Assembly: GCF_030160835.1 (NCBI RefSeq)
Contig: NZ_BSPC01000054.1
Span: 1-64,000, forward strand
Length of the DNA: 64,000 nt
Source: Labrys miyagiensis
GTDB lineage: Bacteria > Pseudomonadota > Alphaproteobacteria > Rhizobiales > Labraceae
Reading direction: 5' to 3'
Below, piece by piece: positions 9,281-18,687 of the stretch. The notes beneath the pieces are model-generated. The model worked only from the letters and a program-made list of their open reading frames with translations. It was not told where the DNA came from and made no database searches. Positions within the stretch are counted from its first letter, which is position 1, and each line of letters begins with the position of its first letter. The translations under genes and the position numbers were made by a program.

Positions 9281-9808
9281 TCAGGAATTCCCGGCGCCGT
9301 TCAGGACGGTGACGGCGCGGCGGTTCTGGGACCAGCAGGAATTGTCGTTGCAAGTCGCGACCGGGCGTTCCTTGCCGTAGGAAATCGTCTTCATGCGGCT
9401 GCCATTGATGCCCTGCGCCATCAGATAGTCGCGCACGGCCTGAGCGCGGCGTTGGCCGAGGGCGAAGTTGTAGTCGCGCGTGCCGCGCTCGTCGGCATGG
9501 CCTTCGACCGTGACGGTGTAGCGCGGATAGGCCTTCAGCCACTGGGCCTGCTTGTTCAGGGTTTCCTGGCCGATGCTGGTGATATCGGACTGGTCTTCCT
9601 CGAACAGCACCCGGTCACCGACATTGACGACGAAGTCCTGCGGGCTGCCGGGCGAGGCCGCGCCGCCGGCGCCATAGCCCGCACCGCCGGCACCACCCAC
9701 GCCGTCGGCACCCGTGCCCGAAGTACTCTTACAAGCCGCAAGCGCGAGAACACAGGTCAGCGCAGCAGCGAAGCGCAGTCCATGGACCGCACGCAGGGAC
9801 GTCATCAT
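9281..9808 (-). CDS. pal: Peptidoglycan-associated lipoprotein Pal
   Basis: A 175-residue outer-membrane lipoprotein. The signal peptide ends in the lipobox LAAC, followed by a Gly/Ala-rich linker and a C-terminal OmpA-like peptidoglycan-binding domain (VEGHADERGTRDYN, then LGQRRAQAVRDYL). Pal with TolQRAB constricts the outer membrane at division. The first of two tandem ATGs follows GGAGGAG. It normally sits directly after tolB; here it is separated from tolB by about 7.5 kb holding a sulfate transport cluster, and it runs opposite to ruvB. Confidence 0.94.
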   Translation of the reverse strand: MMTSLRAVHGLRFAAALTCVLALAACKSTSGTGADGVGGAGGAGYGAGGAASPGSPQDFVVNVGDRVLFEEDQSDITSIGQETLNKQAQWLKAYPRYTVTVEGHADERGTRDYNFALGQRRAQAVRDYLMAQGINGSRMKTISYGKERPVATCNDNSCWSQNRRAVTVLNGAGNS

Positions 9809-10173
9809 TCCGGTTACTCCTCCGGTCGTCAGAATTGGTGAATGAGGCATAGCGAAAGCTGGTTAATCGAACGTTCTGGAAACCTTGTTCGCGGAGTTTT
9901 CCGGGGCGTTGCAGCCCGGTAACACCGTGCCGCTACCCTTAAACTGCCGTTATGGTTAAGGAAGTGCTGTGCAAATCCGGCGCAAAGGTGGCCCGGAGCA
10001 GGCAGGCGCAAGGCGCGAACTCTTTGCCGTATGGCGATGCATATATGTCACACATCTTTTGAACGTGAAATATTAAATTCCCCATAAATTTTTGCGTATT
10101 ATAGATTGACATTGTCGATTGATTTAGTGGACATTGCGGACACGCTGATATTCCTGGTTGGAAACGGACCCCA
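9809..10173. other. Divergent intergenic region pal / sulfate-binding gene
   Basis: This 365-bp AT-richer spacer holds the pal leader on one side and the promoter region of the first sulfate-binding gene on the other, including the conserved 24-nt element at 10105-10128. An imperfect inverted pair CCCTTAA / GGTTAAGG lies near 9937-9961. No gene is apparent. Confidence 0.6.
10105..10128 (+). promoter_or_regulatory. 24-nt element upstream of first sulfate-binding gene
   Basis: A 24-nt block beginning ATTGACATTGTCGATTG is identical to 11422-11445, upstream of the second sulfate-binding gene. It includes a TTGACA -35-like hexamer. Exact conservation at both copies, while flanks diverge, suggests an operator or promoter for sulfur control; the regulator is unknown. 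Confidence 0.6.
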
Positions 10174-11250
10174 ATGAACGCTCGCCTTTGGAACGCCCCT
10201 CTTTGGAACACCTCCCTTCGCCTTGCACGCCTCCGGGATACCCTGGCTGTGCTGCTCGCCCTGGCCTTCGTGCTGTGGATGACGTTCGCCGCGGCCCCCG
10301 GCGCTCATTCCGCCGAGCTTCTGAACGTCTCCTACGATCCCACGCGCGAGCTCTACAAGGACATCAACGCCGCCTTCATCGCCGACTGGAAGGCCAAGAC
10401 AGGGGAGGACCTCAGCATCAAGCAGTCGCATGGCGGCTCGGGCAAGCAGGCCCGCTCGGTCATCGACGGGCTGGACGCCGATGTGGTGACGCTGGCGCTC
10501 TCGGCCGATATCGATGCGATCGCCTCCGCCACCAACAAGATCCCGGCGAACTGGCAGACCCGCCTGCCCCACAATTCCTCGCCCTACACCTCGACCATCG
10601 TCTTCGTCGTGCACAAGGGCAATCCGAAGGCCATCAAGGACTGGGACGACCTCGTGAAGCCCGGAATCTCCGTGATCACGCCCAATCCCAAGACCAGCGG
10701 CGGCGCGCGCTGGAACTACCTGGCGGCCTGGAGCTTTGCCCTCGACAAGAACAATGGCGATGAAGCCAAGGCGAAAGACTTCGTCGGTGCGCTCTACAAG
10801 AATGTCCCCGTGCTCGATTCCGGCGCTCGTGGTTCCACCATCACCTTCGCCCAGCGCGAGACCGGCGACGTGCTGCTCGCCTGGGAGAACGACGCCTTCC
10901 TCGCGCTGCAGGAATTCGGCGCCGACAAGTTCGAAATCGTCAATCCGCCGACTTCGATCCTCGCCGAGCCGCCGGTCTCCGTCGTCGACGGCAATGTTGA
11001 TGCCAAGGGTACGCGCAAGCAGGCCGAGGCCTATCTTAACTTCCTCTACACGCCGGCCGCGCAAAAGATCATCGCCCACGACTACTACCGCCCGAGCGAC
11101 TCGTCTGCCGCCGATCCGGCCGATCTTGCCCGCTTCGCCAAGATCAAGCTCGTCAGCATCGACGATCCCAAGTTCGGTGGCTGGAAGAATGTGCAGGCCA
11201 AGCACTTCAACGATGGCGGCATCTTCGACCAGATCTACAAGCCGCAATAA
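10174..11250 (+). CDS. Sulfate ABC transporter substrate-binding protein, copy 1
   Basis: A 358-residue periplasmic sulfate-binding protein (Sbp/CysP family). It has an unusually long N-terminal stretch before the hydrophobic signal core (about 24-48), with cleavage probably near the HSAELL site. Family blocks follow: [34 protein letters not shown], the WNYLAAW segment and a C-terminal GGIFDQIYK. It is closely similar along its length to the next gene and shares an upstream 24-nt element with it. It has its own terminator, so it is transcribed at least partly apart from cysTWA. Confidence 0.93.
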   Translation: MNARLWNAPLWNTSLRLARLRDTLAVLLALAFVLWMTFAAAPGAHSAELLNVSYDPTRELYKDINAAFIADWKAKTGEDLSIKQSHGGSGKQARSVIDGLDADVVTLALSADIDAIASATNKIPANWQTRLPHNSSPYTSTIVFVVHKGNPKAIKDWDDLVKPGISVITPNPKTSGGARWNYLAAWSFALDKNNGDEAKAKDFVGALYKNVPVLDSGARGSTITFAQRETGDVLLAWENDAFLALQEFGADKFEIVNPPTSILAEPPVSVVDGNVDAKGTRKQAEAYLNFLYTPAAQKIIAHDYYRPSDSSAADPADLARFAKIKLVSIDDPKFGGWKNVQAKHFNDGGIFDQIYKPQ

Positions 11251-11274
11251 GCGACACGACCCTCGTTGACATGG

Positions 11275-11302
11275 AAGCGGGCCCCTGCGGCCCGCTTTTC
11301 GT
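11275..11302 (+). terminator. Intrinsic terminator after first sulfate-binding gene
   Basis: The stem AAGCGGGCC (11275-11283) pairs with GGCCCGCTT (11289-11297) and is followed by TTCGTT. It lies 25 bases after the stop codon. Confidence 0.7.
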
Positions 11303-11381
11303 TGGAATGGCGGTCTCTGACCGCCGTCTTGGAAGCGCTCTACATACGGGAAGAAGATGGCGGTCGGAGACCGCCACTCCA
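11303..11381. repeat. Inverted repeat, diverged family A relative
   Basis: TGGAATGGCGGTCTCTGACCGCC at one end pairs imperfectly with the block ending CCGCCACTCCA at the other (arms about 23 nt, 11303-11325 and 11359-11381). Each arm contains a small GGCGGTC-type hairpin. The layout resembles family A, but the arm sequence differs. It lies between the two sulfate-binding genes. Confidence 0.65.
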
Positions 11382-11421
11382 TATAACACACATTATTTGT
11401 GGATTTTATTCAATTTAACAC

Positions 11422-11445
11422 ATTGACATTGTCGATTGATTTAGT
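11422..11445 (+). promoter_or_regulatory. 24-nt element upstream of second sulfate-binding gene
   Basis: An exact copy of the element at 10105-10128, about 53 bases before the predicted start of the second gene. The distance to the first gene's start is similar (45 bases). Sequence beyond the block diverges. Confidence 0.6.
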
Positions 11446-11497
11446 AGATAAAGCGCCTGCGACGTGGAATTATCCAATACCGGCCCAGGGCTGTGAA

Positions 11498-12544
11498 ATG
11501 ACCAGATCCTCCTTTGTACGCCTCAGGGACACGCTCGTCGTCCTGATCGCGCTCGGCTTCGTGCTGTGGATGACCTTTGGCAGCCCCTTCCGTGCCCATG
11601 CGGCCGAGCTTCTCAACGTCTCCTATGACGCCACGCGCGAGCTCTACAAGCAGATCAACAAGGCCTTTGCGGCCGACTGGAAGGCCAAGACCGGCGAGGA
11701 CATCGCCATCAAGCAGTCCCACGCCGGCTCGGGCAAGCAGTCGCGGGCCGTCATCGACGGGCTCGATGCCGATGTGGTGACGCTGGCCCTCTCCAACGAT
11801 ATTGACGCCATCGCCAAGGCGACGAACAAGATTCCTGCCGATTGGCAGTCCCGCCTGCCGCGCAATTCCACGCCCTATGCCTCGACCATCGTCCTGGTGG
11901 TGCGCAAGGGCAACCCCAAGAACATCAAGGACTGGGACGATCTCGTGCGCCCGGATGTGGCCGTCATCACTGGCAATCCCAAGACCGGCGGCGGCACGCG
12001 CTGGAACTACCTCGCCGCCTGGGGCTATGCCTGGGACAAGACCGGCGGCGACGAGGCCAAGACCCGCGACTTCGTGGCCGCGCTCTACAGGAATGTGCCG
12101 GTGCTCGATTCCGCTGCCCGCGGCGCCACCATCACCTTCGCCCAGCGCGAGGTCGGCGACGTGATGATCGCCTGGGAGAACGAGGCCTATCTGACCCTGC
12201 AGGAATTCGGCGCCGACAAGTTCGAGATCGTCACGCCGTCGGAATCGATCCTGGCCGAGCCGCCCGTCGCCGTCGTCGACGGTAATGTCGATGCCAAGGG
12301 CACCCGCAAGCAGGCGGAGGCTTATCTGAATTTCCTCTACACTCCGGCGGCGCAGAAGATCATCGCCCATAATGGCTATCGCGCCTTCGACACCTCGGCC
12401 GCCGATCCGGCCGATCTTGCCCGCTTCCCCAAGCTGAAGCTGTTCAGCATCAACGACCCGCAATTCGGCGGCTGGAAGAATGTGCAACCCAAGCATTTCG
12501 AGGACGGCGGCATCTTCGACCAGATCTACAAGCCCAAGGGCTGA
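11498..12544 (+). CDS. Sulfate ABC transporter substrate-binding protein, copy 2
   Basis: A 348-residue paralogue of the preceding sulfate-binding protein; both share long identical runs in the mature part (for example the [10 protein letters not shown] and GSGKQ regions and the GGWKNVQ C-terminal block). The signal core is [20 protein letters not shown] with cleavage near AHAAELL. The ATG at 11498 is chosen because it yields a normal signal peptide; an upstream in-frame ATG at 11399 would add 33 odd residues and start before the conserved promoter element. It probably delivers sulfate or thiosulfate to the CysTWA importer encoded next. Confidence 0.92.
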   Translation: MTRSSFVRLRDTLVVLIALGFVLWMTFGSPFRAHAAELLNVSYDATRELYKQINKAFAADWKAKTGEDIAIKQSHAGSGKQSRAVIDGLDADVVTLALSNDIDAIAKATNKIPADWQSRLPRNSTPYASTIVLVVRKGNPKNIKDWDDLVRPDVAVITGNPKTGGGTRWNYLAAWGYAWDKTGGDEAKTRDFVAALYRNVPVLDSAARGATITFAQREVGDVMIAWENEAYLTLQEFGADKFEIVTPSESILAEPPVAVVDGNVDAKGTRKQAEAYLNFLYTPAAQKIIAHNGYRAFDTSAADPADLARFPKLKLFSINDPQFGGWKNVQPKHFEDGGIFDQIYKPKG

Positions 12545-12547
12545 GAC

Positions 12548-12675
12548 GTCATCCCGTGCGCACCCCGCCATGAAATGGCGAAGCGCAGACACGGGACCGC
12601 AGAACGCGAACTTTAAGTGAGACGATCCCGTATCCACGATGCATCATGGCATGCTGCATCGTGCACGGGATGACA
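12548..12675. repeat. Family D intergenic repeat, copy 1
   Basis: The ends GTCATCCCGTGC and GCACGGGATGAC are reverse complements about 125 bp apart. A nested hairpin pairs ACGATGCA with TGCATCGT (about 12636-12662). Its internal GACCGCAG block recurs in a second copy at 56028-56186. It lies between the second sulfate-binding gene and cysT. Confidence 0.75.
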
Positions 12676-12688
12676 CAACGGATAACCC

Positions 12689-13564
12689 ATGGCCGATACC
12701 GCCCTCCGGCAGGCCGCAGCCGCCCGCCCCCGAGCCACTTTCGTCGCGCCCAGCGCCCTGCCGGGCTTTGGCCTGACCTTCGGCTATACCATCCTCTATC
12801 TCAGCCTGATCGTGCTGATTCCGCTGGCGGCCCTGCTGCACAAGTCCGCCGTGCTCGGCCCATCGGGCATCCTGGCGATCGCGCTGGAACCTCAGGTCTT
12901 CGCGGCGCTGCGCGTCACCTTCGGCATCTCCTTCCTGGCGGCCATCGTCAATGTGGTGTTCGGCGTGATCGTGGCCTGGGTGCTGTCGCGCTATGATTTC
13001 CCGGGCAAGCGGCTCGTCGACGCGGCGGTGGACCTGCCCTTCGCTTTGCCGACAGCGGTGGCGGGCCTGGCGCTCTCGAGCCTCTATGCCTCCAATGGCT
13101 GGATCGGCCAGTTCTTCGCCATGGCCGGCATCAAGGTCGCCTATACGCCCAAGGGCATCTTCGTCGCCCTCGTCTTCATCGGCCTGCCCTTCGTGGTGCG
13201 CACGCTGCAGCCCGTGCTGGCGGAGATCGACAAGGAGATCGAGGAGGCTTCCGCCACGCTCGGCGCCACCCGTTTCCAGACGGTGACGCGCGTGCTGCTG
13301 CCACCTTTGCTTCCCGCCGTGCTGACGGGCTTCGCCCTCTCCTTCGCCCGGGCCGTGGGCGAATATGGCTCGGTGATCTTCATCGCCGGCAATATTCCCT
13401 ATGTTTCGGAGATCGTGCCCAGCCTGATCTTCCAGAAGCTCGAGCAGAACAAATATGCCGATGCCGCTGCCATTGCCATCATCATGCTGGCGATCTCCTT
13501 CGCGGTGCTGCTGATCATCAATCTTATCCAGGCCTGGAGCCGCAAGAGGACAGGCGATGTCTGA
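12689..13564 (+). CDS. cysT: Sulfate ABC transporter permease CysT
   Basis: A 291-residue inner-membrane permease with about six membrane segments, forming the channel with CysW for sulfate/thiosulfate uptake. The ABC-permease EAA loop is [20 protein letters not shown], and [20 protein letters not shown] is typical of CysT. It overlaps cysW by eight bases. The ribosome binding site is weak (CGGATAA), and a dispersed repeat fills the space before the gene, so expression may depend on readthrough from the binding-protein gene. Confidence 0.95.
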   Translation: MADTALRQAAAARPRATFVAPSALPGFGLTFGYTILYLSLIVLIPLAALLHKSAVLGPSGILAIALEPQVFAALRVTFGISFLAAIVNVVFGVIVAWVLSRYDFPGKRLVDAAVDLPFALPTAVAGLALSSLYASNGWIGQFFAMAGIKVAYTPKGIFVALVFIGLPFVVRTLQPVLAEIDKEIEEASATLGATRFQTVTRVLLPPLLPAVLTGFALSFARAVGEYGSVIFIAGNIPYVSEIVPSLIFQKLEQNKYADAAAIAIIMLAISFAVLLIINLIQAWSRKRTGDV

Positions 13565-14450
13565 GCTCGCAATCGAACTCTATCGCGAACCGCCGGTTTC
13601 GCGTGAACACAACGTCACCACCGAGTCGCGCTGGGTGCGACGAATGCTGATCGGCATTGCGCTGGTCTTCCTTGGCGCCTTCCTTGTCGTACCGCTGATC
13701 GAGGTGTTCTACGAAGCCTTGCGCACCGGCGCGGCGGCCTATTTCGAGAGCTTCGAGGATCCGGACACGCAGACAGCGATCTGGATGACTCTCGGCGTTG
13801 CCGCCATCACCGTGCCGCTCAATGTGGTGTTCGGCGTGATCGCCGCCTGGGCCATTGCGAAGTTCGATTTCAAGGGCAAGAGCCTGCTGATCACCCTGAT
13901 CGACCTGCCCTTCTCGGTCTCGCCTGTGGTGGCGGGCCTAGTCTTCGTGCTGCTGTTCGGCGCGCAGGGCCTGTTCGGCCCCTGGCTCACCGCCCATCGC
14001 ATTCACATCATTTTCGCCCTGCCCGGCATCGTGCTGGCGACGATCTTCGTCACCTTCCCCTTCGTGGCGCGCGAACTGATCCCGCTGATGCAGGCACAGG
14101 GCAAGTCGGATGAGGAAGCGGCCCTGACCTTGGGCGCCTCGCCGCTCAAGATGTTCTGGACGGTGACCATTCCCAACATCCGCTGGGGCCTGCTCTACGG
14201 CGTGCTGCTTTGCAACGCCCGCGCCATGGGCGAGTTCGGCGCCGTCTCCGTGGTCTCCGGCCACGTCATCGGCGGCACCAACACCATGCCCCTGCAAATC
14301 CAGATCCTCTATGAGGGCGGTGGGGACGGCGCCACAGCCGCCTTTGCCGTCGCCTCCCTTCTCGCCATGCTCGCGCTCGTCACGCTCGTCGCCAAGACCA
14401 TCCTGGAATGGCGCTATGGGGATGAGCTGGCGCGCGGCGCCAAACATTAA
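13557..14450 (+). CDS. cysW: Sulfate ABC transporter permease CysW
   Basis: A 297-residue permease partner of CysT with about six membrane segments. The EAA loop reads [21 protein letters not shown], and [16 protein letters not shown] is the typical CysW block. It overlaps cysT by eight bases and lies 11 bases before cysA, so cysTWA is one translational unit. It lies in the inner membrane and contacts the CysA ATPase through the EAA loop. Confidence 0.95.
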   Translation: MSELAIELYREPPVSREHNVTTESRWVRRMLIGIALVFLGAFLVVPLIEVFYEALRTGAAAYFESFEDPDTQTAIWMTLGVAAITVPLNVVFGVIAAWAIAKFDFKGKSLLITLIDLPFSVSPVVAGLVFVLLFGAQGLFGPWLTAHRIHIIFALPGIVLATIFVTFPFVARELIPLMQAQGKSDEEAALTLGASPLKMFWTVTIPNIRWGLLYGVLLCNARAMGEFGAVSVVSGHVIGGTNTMPLQIQILYEGGGDGATAAFAVASLLAMLALVTLVAKTILEWRYGDELARGAKH

Positions 14451-14461
14451 GGACCCCGGCA

Positions 14462-15574
14462 ATGGATATCCGCGTTACCGGCCTCACCAAGAGCTACGGC
14501 ATCTCGCCCGCCCTGCACGGCATCGATCTCGACATCAAGTCCGGCGAATTGCTCGGCCTGCTCGGCCCCTCGGGCTCGGGCAAGACCACGCTGCTGCGCA
14601 TCATCGCCGGCCTCGAACAGCCCAGCACCGGCACTGTCTTCTTCGGCACGGACGACACCTCGCGCCTCAGCGTGCAGGAGCGCCGCGTCGGCTTCGTGTT
14701 CCAGCATTATGCCCTGTTCCGGCACATGTCGGTGGCCGACAATGTCGCCTATGGCCTGCGCGTGCGCCCGCGGGGCAAGCGCCCCGCCGAGGCCGAGATC
14801 GTCAAGCGCGTGGCCGATCTCCTCGAACTCGTGCAGCTCGGCGCCTATGGCCAGCGCTTCCCGGCGCAGCTTTCCGGCGGCCAGCGCCAGCGCGTGGCAC
14901 TCGCCCGCGCGCTCGCGGTGGAGCCCAAGGTGCTGCTGCTGGACGAGCCTTTCGGCGCGCTCGACGCCAAGGTGCGCAAGGACCTGCGCTCCTGGCTACG
15001 CACCATCCACGACAAGACCGGCCACACCACCATCTTCGTCACCCATGACCAGGACGAGGCGCTGGAACTGTCGGACCGCATTGCCGTGCTCGACAAGGGC
15101 CGCATCGACCAGCTCGGCGTGCCCGACGAGATCTACGACCATCCCGCCACGCCTTTCATCTTCGGCTTCATCGGCGAATCCAGCCGCGTGCCGGTGACGC
15201 TGACCGGCGGGCGGATCCAGTTCGAGGGCACCACCCTGCCCTTCAATGCCGAGGGCCTGCCGGATGGCCCTGCCACGCTGTTCGTGCGCCCGCACGACGT
15301 CGCTCCCGTTGAGCCGGCCTCGGGTACGCTCAACGGCGTGGTGGTGGCGCAGCGCCGTGTCGGCGCCACCCGCCGCCTGGAAGTGGCGCTGGGGGCCCAG
15401 CGCACCATCGTCGAGGCCGACCTGCCGGCCCTGCGCGCCGGCGAGACCAACAAGCCGGTGGGGCTGAAGCTCCTCAACGCCACCGTCTTCGCCGCCAATG
15501 GCGAAGTGCGCTACTTTCGGGGCCCGAATATCGACCCCGTCGTCGTGAGGCCGCCCGCCTTTCAAAGGGCGTAA
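14462..15574 (+). CDS. cysA: Sulfate/thiosulfate import ATP-binding protein CysA
   Basis: A 370-residue ABC ATPase that energises sulfate uptake through CysTW. Walker A is GPSGSGKT (35-42), the signature LSGGQ (137-141), Walker B VLLLDE (157-162), with a C-terminal TOBE-like region containing LFVRPHDVAP. The length is normal. It is the last gene of the cluster; a family A repeat starts right after the stop codon. No sulfate-assimilation enzymes lie nearby, so this is a transport-only cluster. Confidence 0.96.
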   Translation: MDIRVTGLTKSYGISPALHGIDLDIKSGELLGLLGPSGSGKTTLLRIIAGLEQPSTGTVFFGTDDTSRLSVQERRVGFVFQHYALFRHMSVADNVAYGLRVRPRGKRPAEAEIVKRVADLLELVQLGAYGQRFPAQLSGGQRQRVALARALAVEPKVLLLDEPFGALDAKVRKDLRSWLRTIHDKTGHTTIFVTHDQDEALELSDRIAVLDKGRIDQLGVPDEIYDHPATPFIFGFIGESSRVPVTLTGGRIQFEGTTLPFNAEGLPDGPATLFVRPHDVAPVEPASGTLNGVVVAQRRVGATRRLEVALGAQRTIVEADLPALRAGETNKPVGLKLLNATVFAANGEVRYFRGPNIDPVVVRPPAFQRA

Positions 15575-15575
15575 T

Positions 15576-15668
15576 CTTCCCGGGTGCGCGGACGTCTCGT
15601 CCGCATCTTGGAAACGTTGCGCCTGCCGGATAGGAGGGGGCGGACGAGACGTCCGCGCACCCGGGAAG
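15576..15668. repeat. Family A palindromic repeat (A5)
   Basis: Inverted arms beginning CTTCCCGGGTGCGCGGAC and ending GTCCGCGCACCCGGGAAG. The hairpins are GCGGACGTCTCGTCCGC at 15588-15604 and its partner at 15640-15656. It lies between cysA and the BASS-family gene. No internal terminator is seen in the 35-bp interior. Confidence 0.85.
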
Positions 15669-15708
15669 AGCCGGCTGGCCCCTCACGACCCCAGGCCATC
15701 ACCCCATT

Positions 15709-16782
15709 TTGAGTGCAGCACGAGAACAAGCCGTCTATGCTTCCTCGTCCCAGTCAATAGCGGCCATCCCCTTGCTTTCCCGATTTCGTCCCGACAATTT
15801 CACCCTGATGCTGGTCGCCACGGTCATCCTGGCGAGCTTCCTGCCCATCTCGGGCCAGCCGGCCGTCTATTTCGGCTATGCCACCAATTTCGCCATTGCC
15901 CTGTTGTTCTTCCTGCACGGCGCCCGCCTGTCGCGGCAGACGGTGATCGCCGGCCTCTCGCATTGGCGGCTGCATCTCACCATCGTGCTCTCCACCTTCG
16001 TGCTCTTCCCGATCCTGGCGCTCGTCCTCGATTACGGCCTCGCCGCGGCCCTCACCCCGGCGCTCGCCAGCGGCATCCTCTATCTGTCCATCCTGCCCTC
16101 GACCGTACAGTCCTCGATCGCCTTCACCTCGATGGCTGGAGGCAATGTGCCGGCGGCTGTTTGCGCGGCCTCCGGCTCCAACATCATCGGCATCTTCGTC
16201 ACGCCGATCCTCGCCGGCCTGCTGTTCAGCGCGCGCGGCGTCGGCTTTTCCACCGATGTGCTGCTAACCATCGTCAGCCAGTTGCTGCTGCCCTTCGTGC
16301 TTGGCCAGGTGCTGCAGCCCTGGATCGGCGACTTCATGCGCCGACACAAGGCGGGGCTGAGCTATGTCGACCGCAGCTCGATCCTGATGGTCGTCTATCT
16401 CGCCTTCTCGGATGCGGTGGTAACGGGCCTGTGGAAGGAATTCTCAGCCATGGCCCTGCTCACCATGGTGCTGGTCAACGCCCTCCTGCTGGCGCTGGTG
16501 CTGCTGACCACCACCTATGCCAGCCGCTGGCTCGGCTTCTCCAAGGAGGACGAGATCACCATCGTGTTCTGCGGCTCGAAAAAGAGCCTGGCCAGCGGCG
16601 TGCCCATGGCGACCGTCATCTTCGCCGGCCAGAACATCGGCGCCATCGTGCTGCCGCTGATGTTGTTCCACCAGATCCAGCTGATGACCTGCGCCGTGCT
16701 TGCCCAGCGTTACGCCAAGCGCCTGAAGTCCGACGTCACCGTTGCAACCGAAGGCACGGCCAACGCGCCGGCGAAGTCATAG
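15709..16782 (+). CDS. Bile acid:sodium symporter (BASS) family transporter
   Basis: A roughly 335-357-residue membrane protein with about ten hydrophobic segments, of the SBF-like BASS family. Typical pieces are TLMLVATVILASFLP near the N-terminus, LPSTVQSSIAFTSMAGGNVPAA, and EITIVFCGSKKSLASGVPMA. Family members couple Na+ to uptake of organic anions; the substrate here is unknown. The start is uncertain: no ATG precedes the first membrane segment, and TTG at 15709 or 15772 is possible. Its place behind a sulfate cluster may be chance, since a repeat separates them. Confidence 0.88.
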   Translation: MSAAREQAVYASSSQSIAAIPLLSRFRPDNFTLMLVATVILASFLPISGQPAVYFGYATNFAIALLFFLHGARLSRQTVIAGLSHWRLHLTIVLSTFVLFPILALVLDYGLAAALTPALASGILYLSILPSTVQSSIAFTSMAGGNVPAAVCAASGSNIIGIFVTPILAGLLFSARGVGFSTDVLLTIVSQLLLPFVLGQVLQPWIGDFMRRHKAGLSYVDRSSILMVVYLAFSDAVVTGLWKEFSAMALLTMVLVNALLLALVLLTTTYASRWLGFSKEDEITIVFCGSKKSLASGVPMATVIFAGQNIGAIVLPLMLFHQIQLMTCAVLAQRYAKRLKSDVTVATEGTANAPAKS

Positions 16783-16796
16783 CGGGCGCCCGATAG

Positions 16797-17087
16797 TCAC
16801 GATGTCTCGGAGGTCGCCTCGGCATCCTCGACGATCAGGCCGAGGAGCCGGATGAGTTCGCGCGCCGCGGGCTTACGCGCCTGGGTTTTGAGGAAATCGA
16901 CCAGGGAGATGACGCGAATATCATGATCGCCGTTCGCGCGCGTGCGGCAATGATGCTCGATGAATAGCTCACCTTTGTCGTTCTTGGCCAGCAGCCAGCT
17001 ATTGCCCTCGTGATCGGTATCGAGAAGACGCTTCTTGATATCAACGACGACAACAGTCTCTTCACCCAGCATATTCAGGTCGGCCAT
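16797..17087 (-). CDS. Small hypothetical protein
   Basis: A 96-residue soluble protein with no domain I recognise. It is acidic and mixed alpha/beta in look, with ETVVVVDIKKRL, SWLLAKNDKGELFIEHHC and a C-terminal IRLLGLIVEDAEA. A strong ribosome binding site (AAGGAGG, five bases before the ATG) and normal composition support a real gene. It lies downstream of tolB but beyond the tol operon terminator, with about 170 bp upstream for its own promoter. No function can be offered. Confidence 0.7.
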   Translation of the reverse strand: MADLNMLGEETVVVVDIKKRLLDTDHEGNSWLLAKNDKGELFIEHHCRTRANGDHDIRVISLVDFLKTQARKPAARELIRLLGLIVEDAEATSETS

Positions 17088-17254
17088 GGTGACCTCCTTG
17101 CGTTGGGGGCCTTTGCATCTCCGCGGTCGGGCGTGGGATACGTTCCCCCGGCACGCAATCTCCCAAGCAAAGGCGCCTAATTGACGGGGTTTCAGAGGGA
17201 GAACACCCGGCGGCAGAGGGATGTTCCGCCCGGCCCGGATCTCGATGCCACTGC

Positions 17255-17288
17255 AAAGAAAAACCCTCCTGACGAGCTATCAGGAGGG
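17255..17288 (-). terminator. Terminator of the tol operon
   Basis: A perfect 9-bp stem, CCCTCCTGA (17264-17272) with TCAGGAGGG (17280-17288); on the minus strand it is followed by TTTTTCTTT. It lies 35 bases after the tolB stop. Confidence 0.88.
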
Positions 17289-17322
17289 CGGCTTCACGTT
17301 CAATCGGAGACAGGCGTCAAGT

Positions 17323-18651
17323 CTACCGGGAGGCCATCATGTTGGTCGACCAGGCCGGATCCGAGGCATAGCCCTGGGTCGGCACGCGCTGCTCGGGCGT
17401 GCCGAAGATCGAGGCCTGCCAGAGCTGTGGGCCCTGGCCGAGGTCGCGGAACCACATCAGATAGAGTCCGTTCGGCGCCCAGGTCGGACCTTCATTGTGG
17501 AAGCCCTCGGTGATCATGCGCACGCCCGAACCGTCCGGCTTCATGATGCCGATGCCGAACTTGCCACCCATCTGGCGGGTGAAGGCAATGAGATCGGAGC
17601 GCGGCGACCAGACCGGCGTCGAGAAGCGTGCACCGCCGTCACCGGAGGTGATGCGCTGCTGGTTCGAGCCGTCGGCATTCATGATGTAGATCTGCTGGGT
17701 GCCGCCGCGGTCGGACTCGAACACCACGCGGCTGCCATCCGGCGAATAGGAGGGCGACGTGTCGATGGCACTGCCATCCGTGAGCTGCTGGCTCTGATGC
17801 GACTGCAGGTTCATGACCTGAATCGTCGAGGCGCCGTTGTTCTCAAGGCTCATGATCACCTTGCGGCCATCCGGTGAGAAACGCGGAGAGAAGGTCATGC
17901 CCGGGAAGTTGCCGACCGTCTCGCGCTGGCCGGTCTGGATATTGGCGAGGAAGACACGCGGATCGGCATCGCCGAAGGAGAGATAGGTCAGCTCCTGGTT
18001 GGTCGGCGAAAAGCGCGGCGTCAGCACGAGGTCGTTGCCGCGACTGAGATAGACGACGTTGGCGCCGTCCTGATCCATCACGGCGAGGCGCTTCACGCGC
18101 TTGTCCGCAGGGCCGGATTCGGCGATATAGGCGACGCGTGTATCAAAGGCACCGGGCTCGCCGGTAACAGCCTTGAACACCGTGTTGGCGGCCACATGCG
18201 CAAGCTGGCGCCAGTTGTTGGCGGAAGTGGTGAATTGCTGGCCGGCAATCTGCTTGCCCTGGGCGACGTCCCACACACGCACCTGAATGCTGAGACCACC
18301 GCCCGATGGGACAACCTGGCCGGCGACGATCACCTGCGCGTTCAAAGTCTGCCAACTGCCGAAATTCGGCTGGGCATTGGGGCCGACCTGTTCCACGAAA
18401 GCCTTGGGATCGATCGGCTGGAACAGCCCGGAGCGACTCAGGTCGTTGGAGATAATGCCGGAGAGGTCTTTGCCTCCGCCAGTGATGTTCATGATGGCGA
18501 CGGAAGTGGGGGTTATGGTTCCTCTACCGTCAAACTGAAGCGTCATGATCGTATCTTGCGCCGCCGCGGGCGTGCTCACACCGACAACGGCGAGAGCCAC
18601 AACGGTTGCACACAGACGGACCTTGGCTTGTATGAAGGAAGCGATGGACAT
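17323..18651 (-). CDS. tolB: Tol-Pal system protein TolB
   Basis: A 442-residue periplasmic protein linking Pal to TolA. It has a signal peptide (hydrophobic core to about residue 31, cleavage near AAA-QDT), an N-terminal alpha/beta domain with [18 protein letters not shown], and a C-terminal six-bladed propeller whose blades repeat SPDG/SPT motifs followed by a change of strand (for example [24 protein letters not shown]). The start follows GAGAGATAAG. It is last in the tolQRAB operon, 36 bases after tolA, with a terminator after it. Pal is not next to it here. Confidence 0.95.
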   Translation of the reverse strand: MSIASFIQAKVRLCATVVALAVVGVSTPAAAQDTIMTLQFDGRGTITPTSVAIMNITGGGKDLSGIISNDLSRSGLFQPIDPKAFVEQVGPNAQPNFGSWQTLNAQVIVAGQVVPSGGGLSIQVRVWDVAQGKQIAGQQFTTSANNWRQLAHVAANTVFKAVTGEPGAFDTRVAYIAESGPADKRVKRLAVMDQDGANVVYLSRGNDLVLTPRFSPTNQELTYLSFGDADPRVFLANIQTGQRETVGNFPGMTFSPRFSPDGRKVIMSLENNGASTIQVMNLQSHQSQQLTDGSAIDTSPSYSPDGSRVVFESDRGGTQQIYIMNADGSNQQRITSGDGGARFSTPVWSPRSDLIAFTRQMGGKFGIGIMKPDGSGVRMITEGFHNEGPTWAPNGLYLMWFRDLGQGPQLWQASIFGTPEQRVPTQGYASDPAWSTNMMASR

Positions 18652-18687
18652 TCTTATCTCTCGGCTTTGCAGACTTCCGGCGCCTTC

